Part shown: in pieces, positions 29,111 to 41,304 of the stretch
Numbering within the stretch: position 1 is the stretch's first letter
Layout of the letters: every line of letters starts with the position of its first letter
NCBI GenBank assembly: GCA_026075535.2
Contig: AP026543.1
Location: 3,968,001 to 4,032,000 of the forward strand
Reading direction: 5' to 3'
DNA length: 64,000 bases
Source of the DNA: Tricholoma matsutake
Lineage: Eukaryota > Basidiomycota > Agaricomycetes > Agaricales > Tricholomataceae
Position numbers and translations under genes: made by a program
The notes under the pieces: generated by a model
What the model was told of the DNA's origin: nothing
The model's database searches: none
The model's input: only the letters and a program-made list of their open reading frames with translations

Positions 29111-30109
29111 TTCCGGGAATTACTCAGATGTGGCTTTCTCAAATACCTGTCTGTATTTCTGGTATTCCGGTGGCAGTAGGTCGTCCAGGGTCTGTTTGCT
29201 GGCTTCTTTCCCCTCATCTTGTTCATGCACAAGTCACTGGGAAATGGATGTCTTTGCTCTGATCCATGCACTTTTCGAGAGCAGATATTGTGGGGAGTCT
29301 TTGCTTTTTGTGAGCCTGGAGATCATGTTCATTTTCCATGTGTATGTATGGGTTGGTCCTTGGTGTTCCTTGGTCAGGGGTGGTTCTTCTGGTGGTTTGA
29401 ATATGCCAATGACTGGTTCTCCTTGTACATATGCAATTAGGGCTTCTGTCGCATCATGGTCATAGGTTTCTCCCATTGCTCATATCTCCATGCCTGCATC
29501 TGCCAGTAGTTCTTCATCTGGTACCTCTTCAACCTTTACCCGAGGGGGGGTTTCCCTGGGCATAGGTACCTCCATGTTGATGGTACCATAATCTGGGGTC
29601 CTATAATTGTGGGTCGGGGTAGCCTCTCAAAGAGGGTTCTTTGTCTTGTTCCATGGTGCCATTTTCGAGTTCTTTTTGCCAGTGCTTTCCTCCCCTGTGG
29701 AGGTCAGCAATTCTTTTATCTTCTGTAAGATTCATTGTGTTGTGTCGCATTCATTGTGTTTGTCCTTTTCCTGTTGTTCTTTCTTTTGGTTTTCTTGGGT
29801 CTTGGCGACAGCACATCTTGCTGCTTCAAGGTTCCTAACTTCTTTAGGAGTATCTCTGGTCCTGGTCTTTGTGACGGCTTTCTGGGCTGAATCCAGTTCT
29901 TTTGCTTTCTTTTTGGAAAGCCTTTCTCTTGTTTTTGCCATGGCCAATTGTGCTTGGGCAAGGCTCCTTTCTTTCTCTTTGGAGAGCCTCTTTCTTGTTT
30001 TTGCCATGGCCAGTTGTGCTCAGGCAAGGCTCCTTTCTTTCTCCTTGGAGAGCCTCATTCTTGTTTTGGCCATGATGCATTGAATTCATGCCATTCTGTC
30101 ATTGGGCAC
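29111..30109 (-). pseudogene. Protease-RT linker with three coiled-coil repeats, gypsy E copy 2
   Basis: Between 29888 and 30075 the helix repeat (MAKTRKRLSKEKERSLAQAQ type, about 69 bp per unit) occurs three times, against two in copy 1. The conserved block ALIAYVQGEPVIGIFKPPEE follows. Frames are broken. hAT-N4 separates it from the protease. Confidence 0.6.
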
Positions 30110-31883
30110 AAGTACTTTACACTCCCCCACCTATTCTGGTTGGATTCCAGTTTGTCTGGCCAGAATTTCTGGAATTTCTGGAATCCGGTGGAATTTTCTT
30201 TGTATGTAGTTTTCCCTATGCAGCACAATTCCAGTCGGACTAAGGATCCAATTTACACCCAGAATCCCCGGAATCTGACTGGACTCATCACAACTGGACT
30301 AACTGGAATGCACATGCTTTCCCAAATAAAAGTTTCACATACAGTAAGAATTGAACACTCGACCTCGGGTCTACACAGGTTTACACACAGAACAACATGC
30401 TTAACCATTGATCTCCCAAGTCTTTATTCCTACATACATTTAATACCATTATTACCCTTTAATACCATTATTACCCAATTAAGGGCATAGTAACCATACA
30501 TGCATTGCATGACACATGACACATGACTGCAGCTCACAACCACCACCACCGTCGTCAATGCCACCTCCTCCTCCTCTCCACTCTACCACCACCACTGCAT
30601 GTGCACCCGCCACCAGCACTCCCACGCCCACTCCCACCATCACCACCACCCTCAAACGAGCGGACTAGATGAAATGCAGGCCCAAACAATGGCAACTGTT
30701 GTTTGGGCCATGCATAAGTTTTTCTTTTTTTCTTTTTTGGCTTTTTGTTTTATCAATCAACTAATTGTATTTTATTGCTTTTTAGGTTATATACTACTTG
30801 GGATGACCTGCCACGACAAAAAATGTGCAACCCACACCCATGCCCACCCAATCCCCTCCTCCCCATTCAAATGGGATGTGAGGCTGTCAACATGGGCTAG
30901 GAGGGTGCAGAGGGATGCCAGGAGACCCCAGAAGGGGGATACCTGCTTAGTAAGCACCCACCAACCTCCATAATCGCACCACGTTGCACTGACGCACCCA
31001 AACCCCCCCCCCCAAAAAAAATACAGAAACCCAAATGGGGGACGATGGGGACAAACAACAACAAGCCACCCACCCCCAGCCTCATGAGCAACTGCTCATG
31101 GGGTGGAACATGGGTGGAACGACGCCCAGATGCAGGGAAAGGAGATGACGACAATGCACCACCTGCCCCCAGCCTCACGAGCAACTGCTCATGGGGTGGA
31201 ACATGGGTGGAACAATGCCCAGGTGCAGGGATAGGAGACAACAATGCACCACCCGCCCCCAGCCTCATGAGCAACTGCTCATGGGGTGGATTGTGGGTGG
31301 AATGACAGACACCTAGCACAGTGGGGTTGCATCCCCTCCCCCTCCCCCACACTTTGTGTGGGGAGGGATTTTTTTTGTACTTTTAATTATTTATTAGTAT
31401 TGTGTCCCCCCTCTTCCATCTTGTGAGAGGGAGGATTTTTTGTTTATGTATGTAATCACAATCATCCCCACTCCCTTGCATTCAATGTGAGGGATGTGGT
31501 TAATTAAAAATTTTTGATCTTAACTACTTTGAAAAAAATTAGAGTTGTGAGTTTGAGTGTCATGAATAAACCCTATATTACTAACTAATAATTCTCCTGT
31601 GGCTCAACTGGTTAAGCACATATGTTTGGTTTGTCATGTGATCACTCTAATCAAGATGTCTTGAGTTCCATCCTTACTCTGCACAAATATATTTTGTAGG
31701 CACTTTGACAACTTAAGACTTGAAATTTGACTATCCATTAGGGTATATACTCTAAGTTGAGCATCTGGAGTAACCATAATCTGGTTGGAATAACTGGAAT
31801 AACTGGACTCCAATCAGAATAACTGGACTCTGACTGGAATAACTGGACTCCAATTGGAATAGGTGGGGGAGGGTAAATTACAG
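30110..31883 (+). mobile_element. Non-autonomous hAT-like element N4
   Basis: The element is flanked by TTGGGCAC (30102-30109) and TTGGGCGC (31884-31891), an 8-bp duplication with one CG-to-CA change; copy 1 of gypsy E has the site once. Inverted ends share CTCCCCCACCTATTC. Inside are CCAGAATTTCTGG-rich subterminal repeats, tRNA-like segments at both ends (30345-30412 minus, 31600-31685 plus), a perfect hairpin GGCCCAAACAA...TTGTTTGGGCC (30679-30709) followed by an intron-like segment with a mutated donor (to AG at 30785), three tandem units of about 92 bp each with the perfect hairpin CATGAGCA..TGCTCATG (31083-31100, 31176-31193, 31266-31283), and G/C hairpins before T-runs (31340-31372, 31403-31441, 31465-31500). 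Confidence 0.8.
31600..31685 (+). repeat. tRNA-like (SINE-head-like) segment in hAT-N4
   Basis: TGGCTCAACTGGTTAAGC fits the Pol III A box and GAGTTCCATCC about 50 bp later resembles a B box. It does not fold as a working tRNA. A second, opposite-strand example is at 30345-30412 (B-box-like GGTCGAGTGTTC). Confidence 0.4.
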
Positions 31884-32023
31884 TTGGGCGCCTCCCTTCC
31901 AGTGTCGATTTTGGGAAGGTTTAGGGTGTTTGGGAGGGCCCGTTCGGCTCTTCTTGTCTTCTCCATGATTCATTGGATTTGAGCCCATCATTCTTTGTCT
32001 TGGAACTCAAGAATTCCCTTTTT

Positions 32024-32430
32024 CTAGTCAATGATCAGGTTTACCTCCCACAGCCATGACAGGCCCATGATTACTGATTCCTTGCCTAGTCCAGTGACTA
32101 GGTATTTCATTGGGTAGTTCCATCCATTGATGTGGAGCCTCCCCTTCACGTATCTTTGGATCATTCCCTGGTTGTTCAGGGTTCCATCTACATTCATGGC
32201 TTGGATAGTGTAGCCTAAGGGATATGTCTTGATCCCTTCTTGTTTGACAAATTTTGAGTTAATAAAGACTCCTCCTGGTCCAGAGTCAAGGAGCATGTTT
32301 GTTGCAATGTCTTTCCCATTGTCTGACTCAGCTACCTGAATAGACAGGTGCATTCAGGTGCATTGATTGTCTATTCATGGTAGCTAAGAGTACAGATCCT
32401 ATGGAGACTACAGTGGTGACTGGCATCATA
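32024..32430 (-). pseudogene. Aspartic protease, gypsy E copy 2
   Basis: MLLDSGPGGVFINSKFVKQE keeps the catalytic DSG, and VIMGLSWLWEVNLIID the second conserved block. Several CG-to-TG or CA changes separate it from copy 1 (Arg to Gln or Trp). Confidence 0.8.
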
Positions 32431-33243
32431 TCAGGCTGCTGTTCTAAAAACCCAATTCCTCAAGGAGATTGAGGGCTCATTCTCTTTCTTCTTCGTCCAG
32501 TTTGTCCAGCATTGTGTGGATTTTCTGGTAGGTGTTTTCCCCAGTCTTTTTCTGGGTGAAGCGATTTCAGTAGGGAGGTGGTGCTGACCCCATCTGGGTG
32601 GGGTCTTTCCATCTTTATGGTCAGACAATTGGTGTCCAGGTTGGTGGCAAATGAAACACAGTCCCTTTCAGAGGTGTTCCACGTGTTCTTGGTTTGTCAA
32701 TCGGTTAATGTCGAGAGAGGGCTGTCCTTTCTTCATCATCTCTTTCGTCTTCTCGTTCTGTCTGGTCTTTCCCAGGATTGCCATGGCCCATTTCCATTGG
32801 CCTTCATATTTCAAAGCTGCCTTTATCCAGCCTTCAAGAGTGTCGGGTTCCGTTTCCATGGTGTGTACCCTCTTCAGTAGTTCAGGGTGCAGTTTGTCCA
32901 TGAAGTACTCAATCATGGCTGCATCTTCAGTTATTCCCATCCTGTCTTTCAGGATGCAGAAACTTGCCACATATTCTTTGAGGTTCCCTGAACCTTGTTT
33001 GAGATTCTTAATCTCTGTCTTTGCCATTCCAGTGTCATTGATCAGTGAGAAAGCCTCTAAGACCTTCTGTCTGAAATCTGCATATTCTCCAAATCCTTTG
33101 GATTGGTGCTGGTTGACAAATGCCTGCACCCAGGTGGCTGCTGTCCCTCCATTCATGAAGGATAACATGAAGATGATCTTCTTGTCATTCATGACATAGA
33201 CCTGGTCATTGATTTCCAGGTACAGGTCTATCTCCTGCAGGAA
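32431..33243 (-). pseudogene. gag of gypsy E copy 2, C-terminal part
   Basis: NDKKIIFMLSFMNGGTAATW, YADFRQKVLEAF and IEYFMDKLHPELL match copy 1. The zinc-knuckle-like region follows near 32640. At 33243 the frame is cut by the partial hAT-N2 copy; more N-terminal gag and leader sequence resumes at about 33944-34140. Confidence 0.8.
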
Positions 33244-33943
33244 TAGTGTTTAAAGGTCTGGTCCAATGGACTGGAAAAAAAACCGCAACCTAACCGAACC
33301 CAACCGAATGCAACTGAACCGTCAGTTGCGGTTGCTTGGTTTCAGGGGGCAGTTGGATTGCTGGTTGCCTCTATTTCAGAATACTTGAAAACCATTCAAA
33401 AACTGGTTGCAATCAGTTGCAACCGGTCTTCTTACAGTTCTACATATCCCATACTACTTAAGTAAATTTATGTACTGTATTTGAAAAAATATAACTAATG
33501 TAGTCTACTTGTACTTATATTTACAGTATACAAAAGGGCAATGTGAACCCAGGGCAAAAAGAGCTTGTTTCACGAGTCCTTATATACCCCGTGGCTGCAC
33601 ACAGACCATTTGGTCGTGCTTGTGCTCCCCAAAAAGAAAGTGGCACCACTTTCTAAACAACTCCCATGACCACGAATGACCCACAACACCGCATCATCCC
33701 TACCATCTACACCTCCTACCTCAAAATACTGTGCTGGATTACTAGAAAGTGGGCCCAGACGACACGCTAGTCATTGTTTGGGCCCTCAGGTATGTTTTTT
33801 TCATTCTTAAATCATTCTTTTTGGCTAACTAATACTCTTCCTTTTCAGATTCTAACCTTTTGATGATGATGTCGGGCCCACCACCCCATGCTCCCACGAC
33901 GCAATGCCACTGCCAACACCAGCCGATGCCAACAGCGACAGCT
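33244..33943 (+). mobile_element. Partial hAT-N2 copy
   Basis: The sequence begins TAGTGTTTAAAGGTCTGG and is the close reverse-complement match of 20193 down to about 19500, including the TATA box (33580-33588), the palindrome GAAAGTGGCACCACTTTC (33636-33653), the hairpin 33751-33785 and the intron-like segment 33790-33848 (GTATGTTTT, branch CTAACTAAT, end TTTTCAG). The other half is deleted together with about 125 bp of gag. Confidence 0.85.
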
Positions 33944-34189
33944 TATTCAAAGTCTTTGTCGGTGAGGTAATCTCCTCTTTGTATTTTGGTTGATCTGTAG
34001 AACCAACATTGTGCTGGGGTCGAGTAACAGACTAGTCCTCCATTGTATCGGTACCAAGATGAACCTGGCTGTGGTTCCACTTCTCTTGGTGGTCGGTCTG
34101 GGGTTTGTCTAAACCCTGGTCATTGTGGGGTGTTTTGAGACATATTGCCTACATTTAGGTAGGTGGGCTAGCAGATAGTTTAGATGTTA

Positions 34190-34928
34190 TGTTAAGGGTG
34201 AAGCCTCGACCACTTGATCTAGTTGATGTTGTTCAATGAGGTGCTTCCTCAATGAGTCATTTGGCACTGGTCTTACTTGGAGTGTCCAACGTAAGATGGA
34301 TAGTGCACTCCAGCAGGCCTTCTGCATAGAGTCGCTCAGGCTCATGCACTAAGGGGCTTCCTTAGTGGTTTTGAGTAAGTTCACATACTAAGGGGCTTCC
34401 TTAGTAGTTTTGAGTAAGTTTGTGAGTTATGAGTTAAGACTGTAGATTGCCTAGATCTAAACTAAGGACATCCCTACTACAAGTCGCAGTACTTATACTA
34501 GGAGGGAGGTCCCTATTGTCCAATTGGAAAGGTAGATGTGTATCAAGTAAGAATAGAAACAATATGCCTCATGCCTTGCATGAGGTGTCCGATGTCAAGG
34601 AGTGCTGCAGCACAGCATGTCGATCATGAGAGTCCAATGTCATGGACCCAATGTCAAGGAGTCATTGCATCACAGCAGGTGTGGGAGTGGGTTTGGGTGC
34701 ATGGAGTCACCATGCATCAAGGGTGCCTTCTGCGGGAAGGGGATCGAATGCATGTCATCAATATGCATTGTGTGTGTGTCTGGTGTCAAGGGCATGCCTT
34801 GGGCATGAGTCAGGGAGTGCCTCCTGTCTGGAGGAGTCCAATGTCATGGACCCAATGTCAAGGAGTCATTGCATCACAGCAGGTTTTGGGTGCATGGAGT
34901 CACCATGCGTCAAGGGTGCCTTCCATGG
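34190..34928 (-). repeat. 5' LTR (family D) of gypsy E copy 2, first piece
   Basis: The sequence matches 25661 onward (TGTTAAGGGTGAAGCC) up to CAAGGGTGCCTTC, where the gypsy-B block interrupts it. The match to the left LTR continues at 63877 with GCGGGAAGGGGATCG. An internal stretch (about 34828-34920) repeats AGTCCAATGTCATGGACCC, a local duplication. Confidence 0.8.
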
Positions 34929-35911
34929 TGATAGGTCCACTATGGCAGCAGAACTCTGAAATCAAGATATCACACTCAGACACATCCTTCCCAAAGTCCT
35001 ACAATTTTGCGAATGCTTATGAATGCCTATGAATGCCTATGAATGCACAAAACAATGAAACAACACTTCGACTTCGGCCACCATATTCCTATTGTACCGA
35101 GCCTCGAACACACGCTCCCACCATTACACACACTAACACATCGCATTCCTGCCACCACAAACACAAAGACACACAATGGCTAGTAACTTAGCGCACATCA
35201 AGGTGCTTTTCGACATATTCATGATTTATTGGAACCACAAGACAAGGAAATTTGATATATCATGTATATGGCACATTTCTTTCTTATCATTTTCTCATTT
35301 ACTTCGTGATTTCGACACCTTGTTCACTGCCTCACGTTTACCACATGTTTTGCCTCATGGCCTTTTACCTTTTTAGTACTATCTCTCTAAAACATATATA
35401 GTTTGGTGTATTTACTGTCAATAGGGCCAGAAAATTGTCTTCTCACATCACCTATCATCTAACTTAAGGGTTTAACTCTTGAGTTTTAGTTCAGTCTTTG
35501 TCTGAACTCACTCAAGGTATTCTGCGAACTACATCGTTTTGCCACATAGACTCTCGAAACTCTTGTCACATTGCCTATCTGTCATGTCATCATCTCTTAC
35601 CTCACTTTCAACTATTGTCACCATCCCCCGAACTTGTGAAACCATTTCGGAGATTCTCGAACTTCTCCACATCACTGCTAAACTCTCTTGTATTGTTTCG
35701 GAATGCTTCGTAGTGTTTCGCGTTACTTTGGATGGCTTCACAGAACTTTGCACAGCCTAATATGGCTTCGCAACGTCATACAGTACATTTACCAGCCTTT
35801 GGATAACACAGTGATATTCAGTACCACCTTGCAACCTTTCTCTGACTTGTGTTATATCTCCTAAGACCTGTTTAGTTGGTTTTGGTTGGGTTTCCAGGTT
35901 GAGCATCATCA
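34929..35911 (+). repeat. Gypsy-B LTR1
   Basis: The LTR begins TGATAGGTCCACTATGG and ends GAGCATCATCA, with TGAT/ATCA inverted ends. A TATA box (TATATA) is at 35395-35400. It is closely similar to LTR3; many differences are CG against TG or CA. Confidence 0.85.
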
Positions 35912-35918
35912 TTCTGGA

Positions 35919-36344
35919 TGTAAGGGGACTAGGGGGGTGCCCTGTGTGTTTTTCCTATTTTTTATGTTTGTCCTATATTTTTCCCCACCTCATTTCCTTC
36001 TATTCTTCATTTTCTATGATTTTTCCGGATTTTATTACTAATTTTCCCTTGCTATCATGTTTGTACATGTTGACACTTTTATATTTAGAGGCAGAGTACC
36101 CCTTCCAACACATACCCCTTGGTATGATGTCATTCGGCGGCCTTGATCCACCTATCTCTGCCTTTTTCTATTTTTAGGTTATATTTGATTTTTGTCGTCT
36201 TCACATATACTGGGCATCAGCAAGGGGATCCTTAGAGTTTTCTCTTTGGATTTCCCTTTGCTAGGTGTGTCCCCAATGCCTGTATTATGTAGTATAATTT
36301 TAACTTCGGATTTCCCTTTGCTAGAGGCTTAGGTTGCCCTTATA
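35919..36344 (+). repeat. Solo LTR of gypsy C
   Basis: The 426-bp unit begins TGTAAGGGGACTA and ends GGTTGCCCTTATA, the complement of the two gypsy C LTRs at 49434-49859 and 55052-55477. It is flanked by a perfect 5-bp duplication CTGGA (35914-35918 and 36345-36349). It sits in the leader of the first gypsy-B internal region, directly after LTR1, between that LTR and the rest of the sequence that follows LTR2 in the second copy (TGGAGCCCACCGC). Confidence 0.92.
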
Positions 36345-36651
36345 CTGGAGCCCACCGCAAGGGCTTTCTAGATCAGTTCATCATTGGACCTCCCCACCTT
36401 TCCACCACCAATTTTTTTGGCCTTTGGCTGAAGGAAGCTCGACAATTTCGATTTCGCATTGAACTTGTAGCGCCTCCGACCCTCCTGAACAACCAGGAGA
36501 TCTCGATACAGTATCTCGACCATCGATAATATTATTTTGCACTCTTTCACCCTTCGCATTTACTATTTTGCTACCATCTTCGACTTCGAAACACACGAAA
36601 CCTGATATCACATGAATTTCGACTTCGCAGCCCCCAAAATCTACTTCGAAC

Positions 36652-37569
36652 ATGTCGATGTCCTTTATGCCAGCTCATGGCCATTCTACATCTCCAAAAT
36701 TCAATCCAAAACAGCCCAGAGAGCTCCAAAAATACTTCGAAGAGCTAGAATTTCTCTTCCCAACTTGCAGTATTACAGATCATGACCTAAAGAAGAAGCA
36801 CGCTTGCAGATATGTCAACATCGATTCTTGTGAGCTCTGGGAATCACTTCCAGAGTACCAGCCCGGCACCTCGTTTAACACATTTCACATTGCAGTACAC
36901 AAGTTCTATCCTGGATCAGAAGACAAATGCAAATACAGCATTTTGGACATGGACACACTCATTTGCGAACAGCTTCACATTGGTATCTTTGACTCAAACA
37001 ATCTAGGAGTTTATTATAGGTCATTCTACAACATTACAAATTTTCTTCGCTTAAAACACAGAATTTTGGAAGCCGAACAAAGTCAAGCTTTTGTTTGAGG
37101 GTTTCAAATGGATTTATGGACTCGAATTGTGCATCATCTCGAAGTTAAGTTCCCAGATCATTATCCCGATGACCCATACACTCTGAACGACATCCACAAT
37201 GCTGTGAAATGTGTTATAGCATCCTCGAACTCATATTCCATTCCCCAGCAATCAATCTCGACCTCGAATTCATCATTGCCTAGTGCTCCGATCAACTCCG
37301 AAGATATTTCGCACATTTTCGAACATTTCGCATCGAACATCGCATCGGTTTTCGCAGCTTCGCATCTGACCAGAACAGCATCCGAAATTTCTGTCCCGAC
37401 CTTGTTCTTTGCCAATATCGCACCTTCGATAGCTTCGAACTCAATGGTTGATGTTACCCATCACAGCACGCACATTTCGGACAACGTAGAAGCTCATATT
37501 GCATTGCTCGAATGGGAACTAGCTCTCGAAAAAGAGCTTGTGCTTGAACAGGAAATTTTTGCACTTTGA
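36652..37569 (+). pseudogene. gag of the first gypsy-B internal region
   Basis: The frame begins MSMSFMPAHGHSTSPKF and continues ELQKYFEELEFLFPTC, HACRYVNIDSCELWE, YRSFYNITNFL and LEVKFPDHYPDDPY, about 60 percent identical by eye to the second copy at 40144. A TGA at 37096 stands at an Arg site (copy 2 has Arg). The C-terminal part is Ser/Ala-rich and no zinc knuckle is reached. No protease, RT or integrase follows. Confidence 0.8.
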
Positions 37570-38403
37570 AATTGTCATGTCGCGCCTCCCAGTCTTCATC
37601 GCATAGTTCCAGCTTCATCGCACATGTCCGCACCAGTTTCATCTTCGATAAATTCGCCTTTGCCTATCACACCAATCGTAGCAGCCTCGACAATTTTGAC
37701 ATCATCATGCAAAGAACACGAAATTTTTGAATTACCGTTTTTGACTTCGACTCACCCTCCGACTCCATTTTTGCCTCCGCAATGTAGCTCGATCTCATCT
37801 CCAATATTCTTGTCGTATTTGTCCTCATCATCGCCCACTTTGACCTCGATTTCGCATTCACCACTCCTGATATTTTCATCCTTGATCTCGTTGTCTGTGC
37901 CATTGTCCATTACACCATCTATTTCGATATCGCGTTTGCCCTCGTATATTTTGTGACCAGTTTCGTGTTCACCTTCACCCTCGAAGTCCAATATAGCGCT
38001 CGAAGTTCCCTATCCATTGTATATCCATAGTCCTCAGCTCGCAACCCTTGTCGTCATCCCCAAAATCTTTATTACATCCATCGTCAACCACAGTTTTGTT
38101 GACCTTGTTTTTGATCCCTCGATCTTTCATTCAAACTATATTCGACTAGTTCCTCGACCCGATTATAGCGATCATGGTTAGCATTGTCGACATCGATCAA
38201 ATTCGCCCATTTCCTTCCTTGTCTTTTTCATCTCAACTTCATTCTATTTATCGAACTCATCTTCACAATGCTCGACATTCTTCAATCAGCCTCGATGGCT
38301 TTTATTTCAGCTTCAACACTCCATTTCATTTCAATTTAATTTGATTTACCTTCGCAGTTCGATTGACTGACTGGGACGGTCAGTATTTTAGTCAGGGGGA
38401 GGA
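37570..38403 (+). other. Ser/Pro-rich remnant and polypurine tract of the first gypsy-B internal region
   Basis: An open stretch at 37624-37956 encodes only Ser/Pro/Ile-rich low-complexity sequence. The pol region is deleted. The segment ends GACTGACTGGGACGGTCAG and CAGGGGGAGGA, the polypurine tract used before LTR2; the same tract precedes LTR3 at 47779-47793. Confidence 0.55.
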
Positions 38404-39811
38404 TGATAGGTCCACCTTGTCGTTCAAGCTTGGAAAACACATCTACGATCATTGTCAAAGCTCTACGAACCCATACGAACCCCTCTGAAGCCCTACAAAC
38501 CTCTACAAACCTCTACAAAGTCACGAGAATGCTTTGAAATCCTTCGCAACACTTCAAAATTCTTCATATGCCTTTGGCTGCCATAATACAATTCCCCCGA
38601 CCTTTGTACAGCTCAGGATATACACTTGGAACATCGTTGATGAGTTCCGAACCAGTATCGAGCAATATTGCAGCGATATTGGCCTTCGAACAAGTCTGAT
38701 ATTTCCTCGACTGACTTCAAAAATCATTGAACATCGCAAATCGACATTGGACACTATATCGCTATCTGAATAATCATCGAACACATGCCAGACGTATTCC
38801 CTACCATTGTCGAACAATATCACACTGATATCGGGCCACGAATGAAGTCCGAAGAATCGTCGAAAATCTTCGAAAAACATTGAACCTCAAAAAACATCAT
38901 TGGACACAGTATTTCCTATTCAAATGATCTTTGGACGCATACTGGACACATAGGACACTATATTGAGTATATCGAACACATTTCGATTGCATGTGCATGC
39001 ATACAATCCGCTCAAAGAAGTTTCCAATCTTTTATTCAATTTATAACAAGGACAGTCTGGTTTTAGCTATTCTTTCTTATTATTTCTTCATCATGTGTTA
39101 TATTCACCCCTTCTAGGCTCGCTTTATTGTTCTGATATACTTATATTGTCTTTTGCCTTGAGTTTTCCACATGTTTGCCTCATGTTCTCTAGCCTTTTTA
39201 GGTACTTTTTTATTTTATATAAAAAGATGTACTAGATACAAAGAAAAACAAGAAAGTCATTGTCTTCCTCCCAGATCACAGTGATTTGAGAGTTCGGTTT
39301 AGTCTTATTCAGTCCAAAGTTTGGTGTTTTATGCTAAACTTCCTCAGAATTCCTTGCATTACGCTATTTTTGCTTTCGCTTCCCTCAATTAGCCTTTTCT
39401 TCACTTCTACTACTCATCTAGTCCCCCGATCTTGCATCTGAACATATTTGCACACTCGAAATTCCTCGAAACCTCTTTGAAAAATATTGCAACATCTCGA
39501 AAAGCATTGCAACATCTTGAAAATCATTGCAACATCTCGAAAATCATTGCAACATCTCGAAAATCATTGCAACACCTCGAACATCATTGCAACATCTCGA
39601 AAATCATCGCAACACCTCTAAAATCATCGCAAGTCCTCGAAACACATTCTTTTAGCCTCGAACTGCTTCGAGAAGCAGTTGTTTTATGACTATTTGATGG
39701 TCGGTCTGACAGGTGACATCTAGAGGGCCTTGCAACCTTCCTCTGACTCGTGTTATACCATCTGAAGCCTTTTTGTGCATTTTGTTTGGGTTTCCGGGTT
39801 GAGTATCATCA
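38404..39811 (+). repeat. Gypsy-B LTR2, divergent subtype
   Basis: The LTR starts TGATAGGTCCACCTTG after a polypurine tract and ends GTTGAGTATCATCA before TTTTGGAGCCCACCGCG, the start of the next internal region. At 1408 bp it is 40 percent longer than LTR1 and LTR3 and differs through most of its length. It contains a 20-bp tandem repeat (39481-39640). Confidence 0.75.
39481..39640 (+). repeat. 20-bp tandem repeat within LTR2
   Basis: ATTGCAACATCTCGAAAATC is repeated eight times head to tail with small changes (TCTCGA, CCTCGA, TCTTGA). There are no spacers, so it is not a CRISPR array. Confidence 0.9.
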
Positions 39812-40143
39812 TTTTGGAGCCCACCGCGAGGGGTTTCTGAATCATTTCATCGCCTAATCCATCTCGAATCTCCTGGCTTGGGCCAACCCAAGCCAGAAAC
39901 CTCTGAATCGACACTCGCCACGCCTTCGAATCTCTTGAACAATTGGGAGATATCCTAATTCCAGTATCCGAAGCGGAATTGACACATCGTCGACTATTTC
40001 CCTCACCCATTCCATTGTCTTCATCTTCATCCTCTACTTCTTCATCCTCAGCTTCTAGTGCTTCATTCATCTTTCCAAATACATTGACACCGCTACCATC
40101 TATCACCCAAGTCCTAACCCCTACCCCAAGAGCTATCGCACTC

Positions 40144-41304
40144 ATGACTACACAAGCTACTATGCCAGCTCATGGTCACTCCACGGCTCTGAAGTTCAAT
40201 CCTACTCAGCCTTGAGAACTTCAGAGATACTTTAACAAACTTGATATGCTGTTTCCAACATGTGGAATTATCGATTCTGAAGATATGAAGAAGCATGCCT
40301 GTCGATACGTTGACATTGATACCTCCAAACTTTGGGAGTCAATCCCAGAATATGACGCAGGGGTTTCGTTCAATGAATTTTGTACAGCTATTCACAAGTT
40401 GTACCCTGGATCCAAAGATGACTGCAAGTGGTCAATCGCTGATATGGATAAACTGATCGGCGAACAACTTCGCATTGGTATCTACAATGCAAACGAATTA
40501 GGATCATATTACAGGTCCTTCTACAATATCACTAAGTTCCTCACCACGAAAAATCAACTTTCAGCAGCTGAACAAAGCAGAGCCTTTGTTCGCAGCTTTC
40601 AACCAGGATTATGGACACGAATCATGTGCCGTCTAGAGCTCAAATTCCCTGACCACTACCCAGACGACCCCTATCCTCTCGATGACATTCATGCTGCTGC
40701 AAAATTTGTTTTAGCAGGTACTACATCATCACGAACTCCCTCAGCCTCAACTTCACAAGTCCCATCCTCATCCTCAGCTTCGACCTCTATCCCTACTACC
40801 TCTACATCGTCGCCACAAATCAAAACAGAGGATTTATCAATGATTCTCGAGAAATTTGTGACCACTCTCATCATGGCCTTAACAGGAGCTCGACCCAACA
40901 ATAACAACAACAATTCCCCCTGTGTTAATCAAGGGTTTCGCCATGACCAACTTGAAAATTTAGTTTGTATTTTCTGCGGTCTTTTGGGACACTTCATTAG
41001 TGATTGTTTGGTCTGCCAAACATGTATTAATGATGGAAAGTGTAAGAAGAATGCCAAAGGAAAAGTTGTGCTTCCGAATGGACAGTTCACGCCACGAAAC
41101 ATCCCTGGGCATTGCATCAAAGATTGCATCAATGAATGGATTTGTCAAAACCCAGACATAAATATTGTCCCTGCCCTCATGTATGGTATTGCCCCTTCCC
41201 CCACTCCAGCTCCCGCTCCTAGGGGAATCTACCAGATCACAGACATGAATACTGCAGCTGATATTCATATCGCTCGCTTAGAACAAGAATTATATGCATT
41301 ATGA
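40144..41304 (+). pseudogene. gag of the second gypsy-B internal region
   Basis: The Met at 40144 starts MTTQATMPAHGHSTALKF. The capsid-like domain has RYFNKLDMLFPTCG, ACRYVDIDTSKLWES, YYRSFYNITKFL and LKFPDHYPDDPY. A CCHC knuckle CIFCGLLGHFISDC lies near 40965-41010. TGA codons at 40213 and 41302 occur at expected Arg sites; the frame then continues into protease, so gag and protease were probably one polyprotein. Confidence 0.85.

Larger units (their letters stand above)
26364..34189 (-). mobile_element. Ty3/gypsy retrotransposon E, copy 2, deletion derivative
   Basis: The element has the same gene order as copy 1 and is flanked by family-D LTRs in matching orientation (25661-26363; 34190-34928 continuing at 63877). 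Integrase catalytic core and most of RNase H are deleted: sequence equivalent to copy-1 position about 17083 is joined to the equivalent of about 20298 near 28066. Secondary insertions are a foldback element (26947-27322), hAT-N4 (30110-31883) and a partial hAT-N2 copy (33244-33943). It cannot integrate on its own. Confidence 0.88.

Noticed and set aside
30599..30973. His/Pro-rich open frame in hAT-N4.
   Set aside because: The sequence is a CCACCACC-type simple tract, and the frame crosses a hairpin and an intron-like segment.
31045..31305. Repetitive open frame with SLMSNCSWGG repeats.
   Set aside because: It is a translation of the threefold 92-bp tandem unit; the hairpin, not the peptide, is conserved.
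31600..31685. Functional tRNA gene.
   Set aside because: A and B boxes are recognisable, but no cloverleaf with acceptor pairing can be drawn.
35176..35376. 66-codon open frame in gypsy-B LTR1, nearly identical in LTR3 (48065-48265).
   Set aside because: Identity is explained by both LTRs being copies. It lies upstream of the TATA box and resembles no protein; it is treated as chance.
39481..39640. CRISPR-like array of 20-bp repeats.
   Set aside because: Repeats are directly adjacent with no unique spacers, and the context is a fungal LTR.
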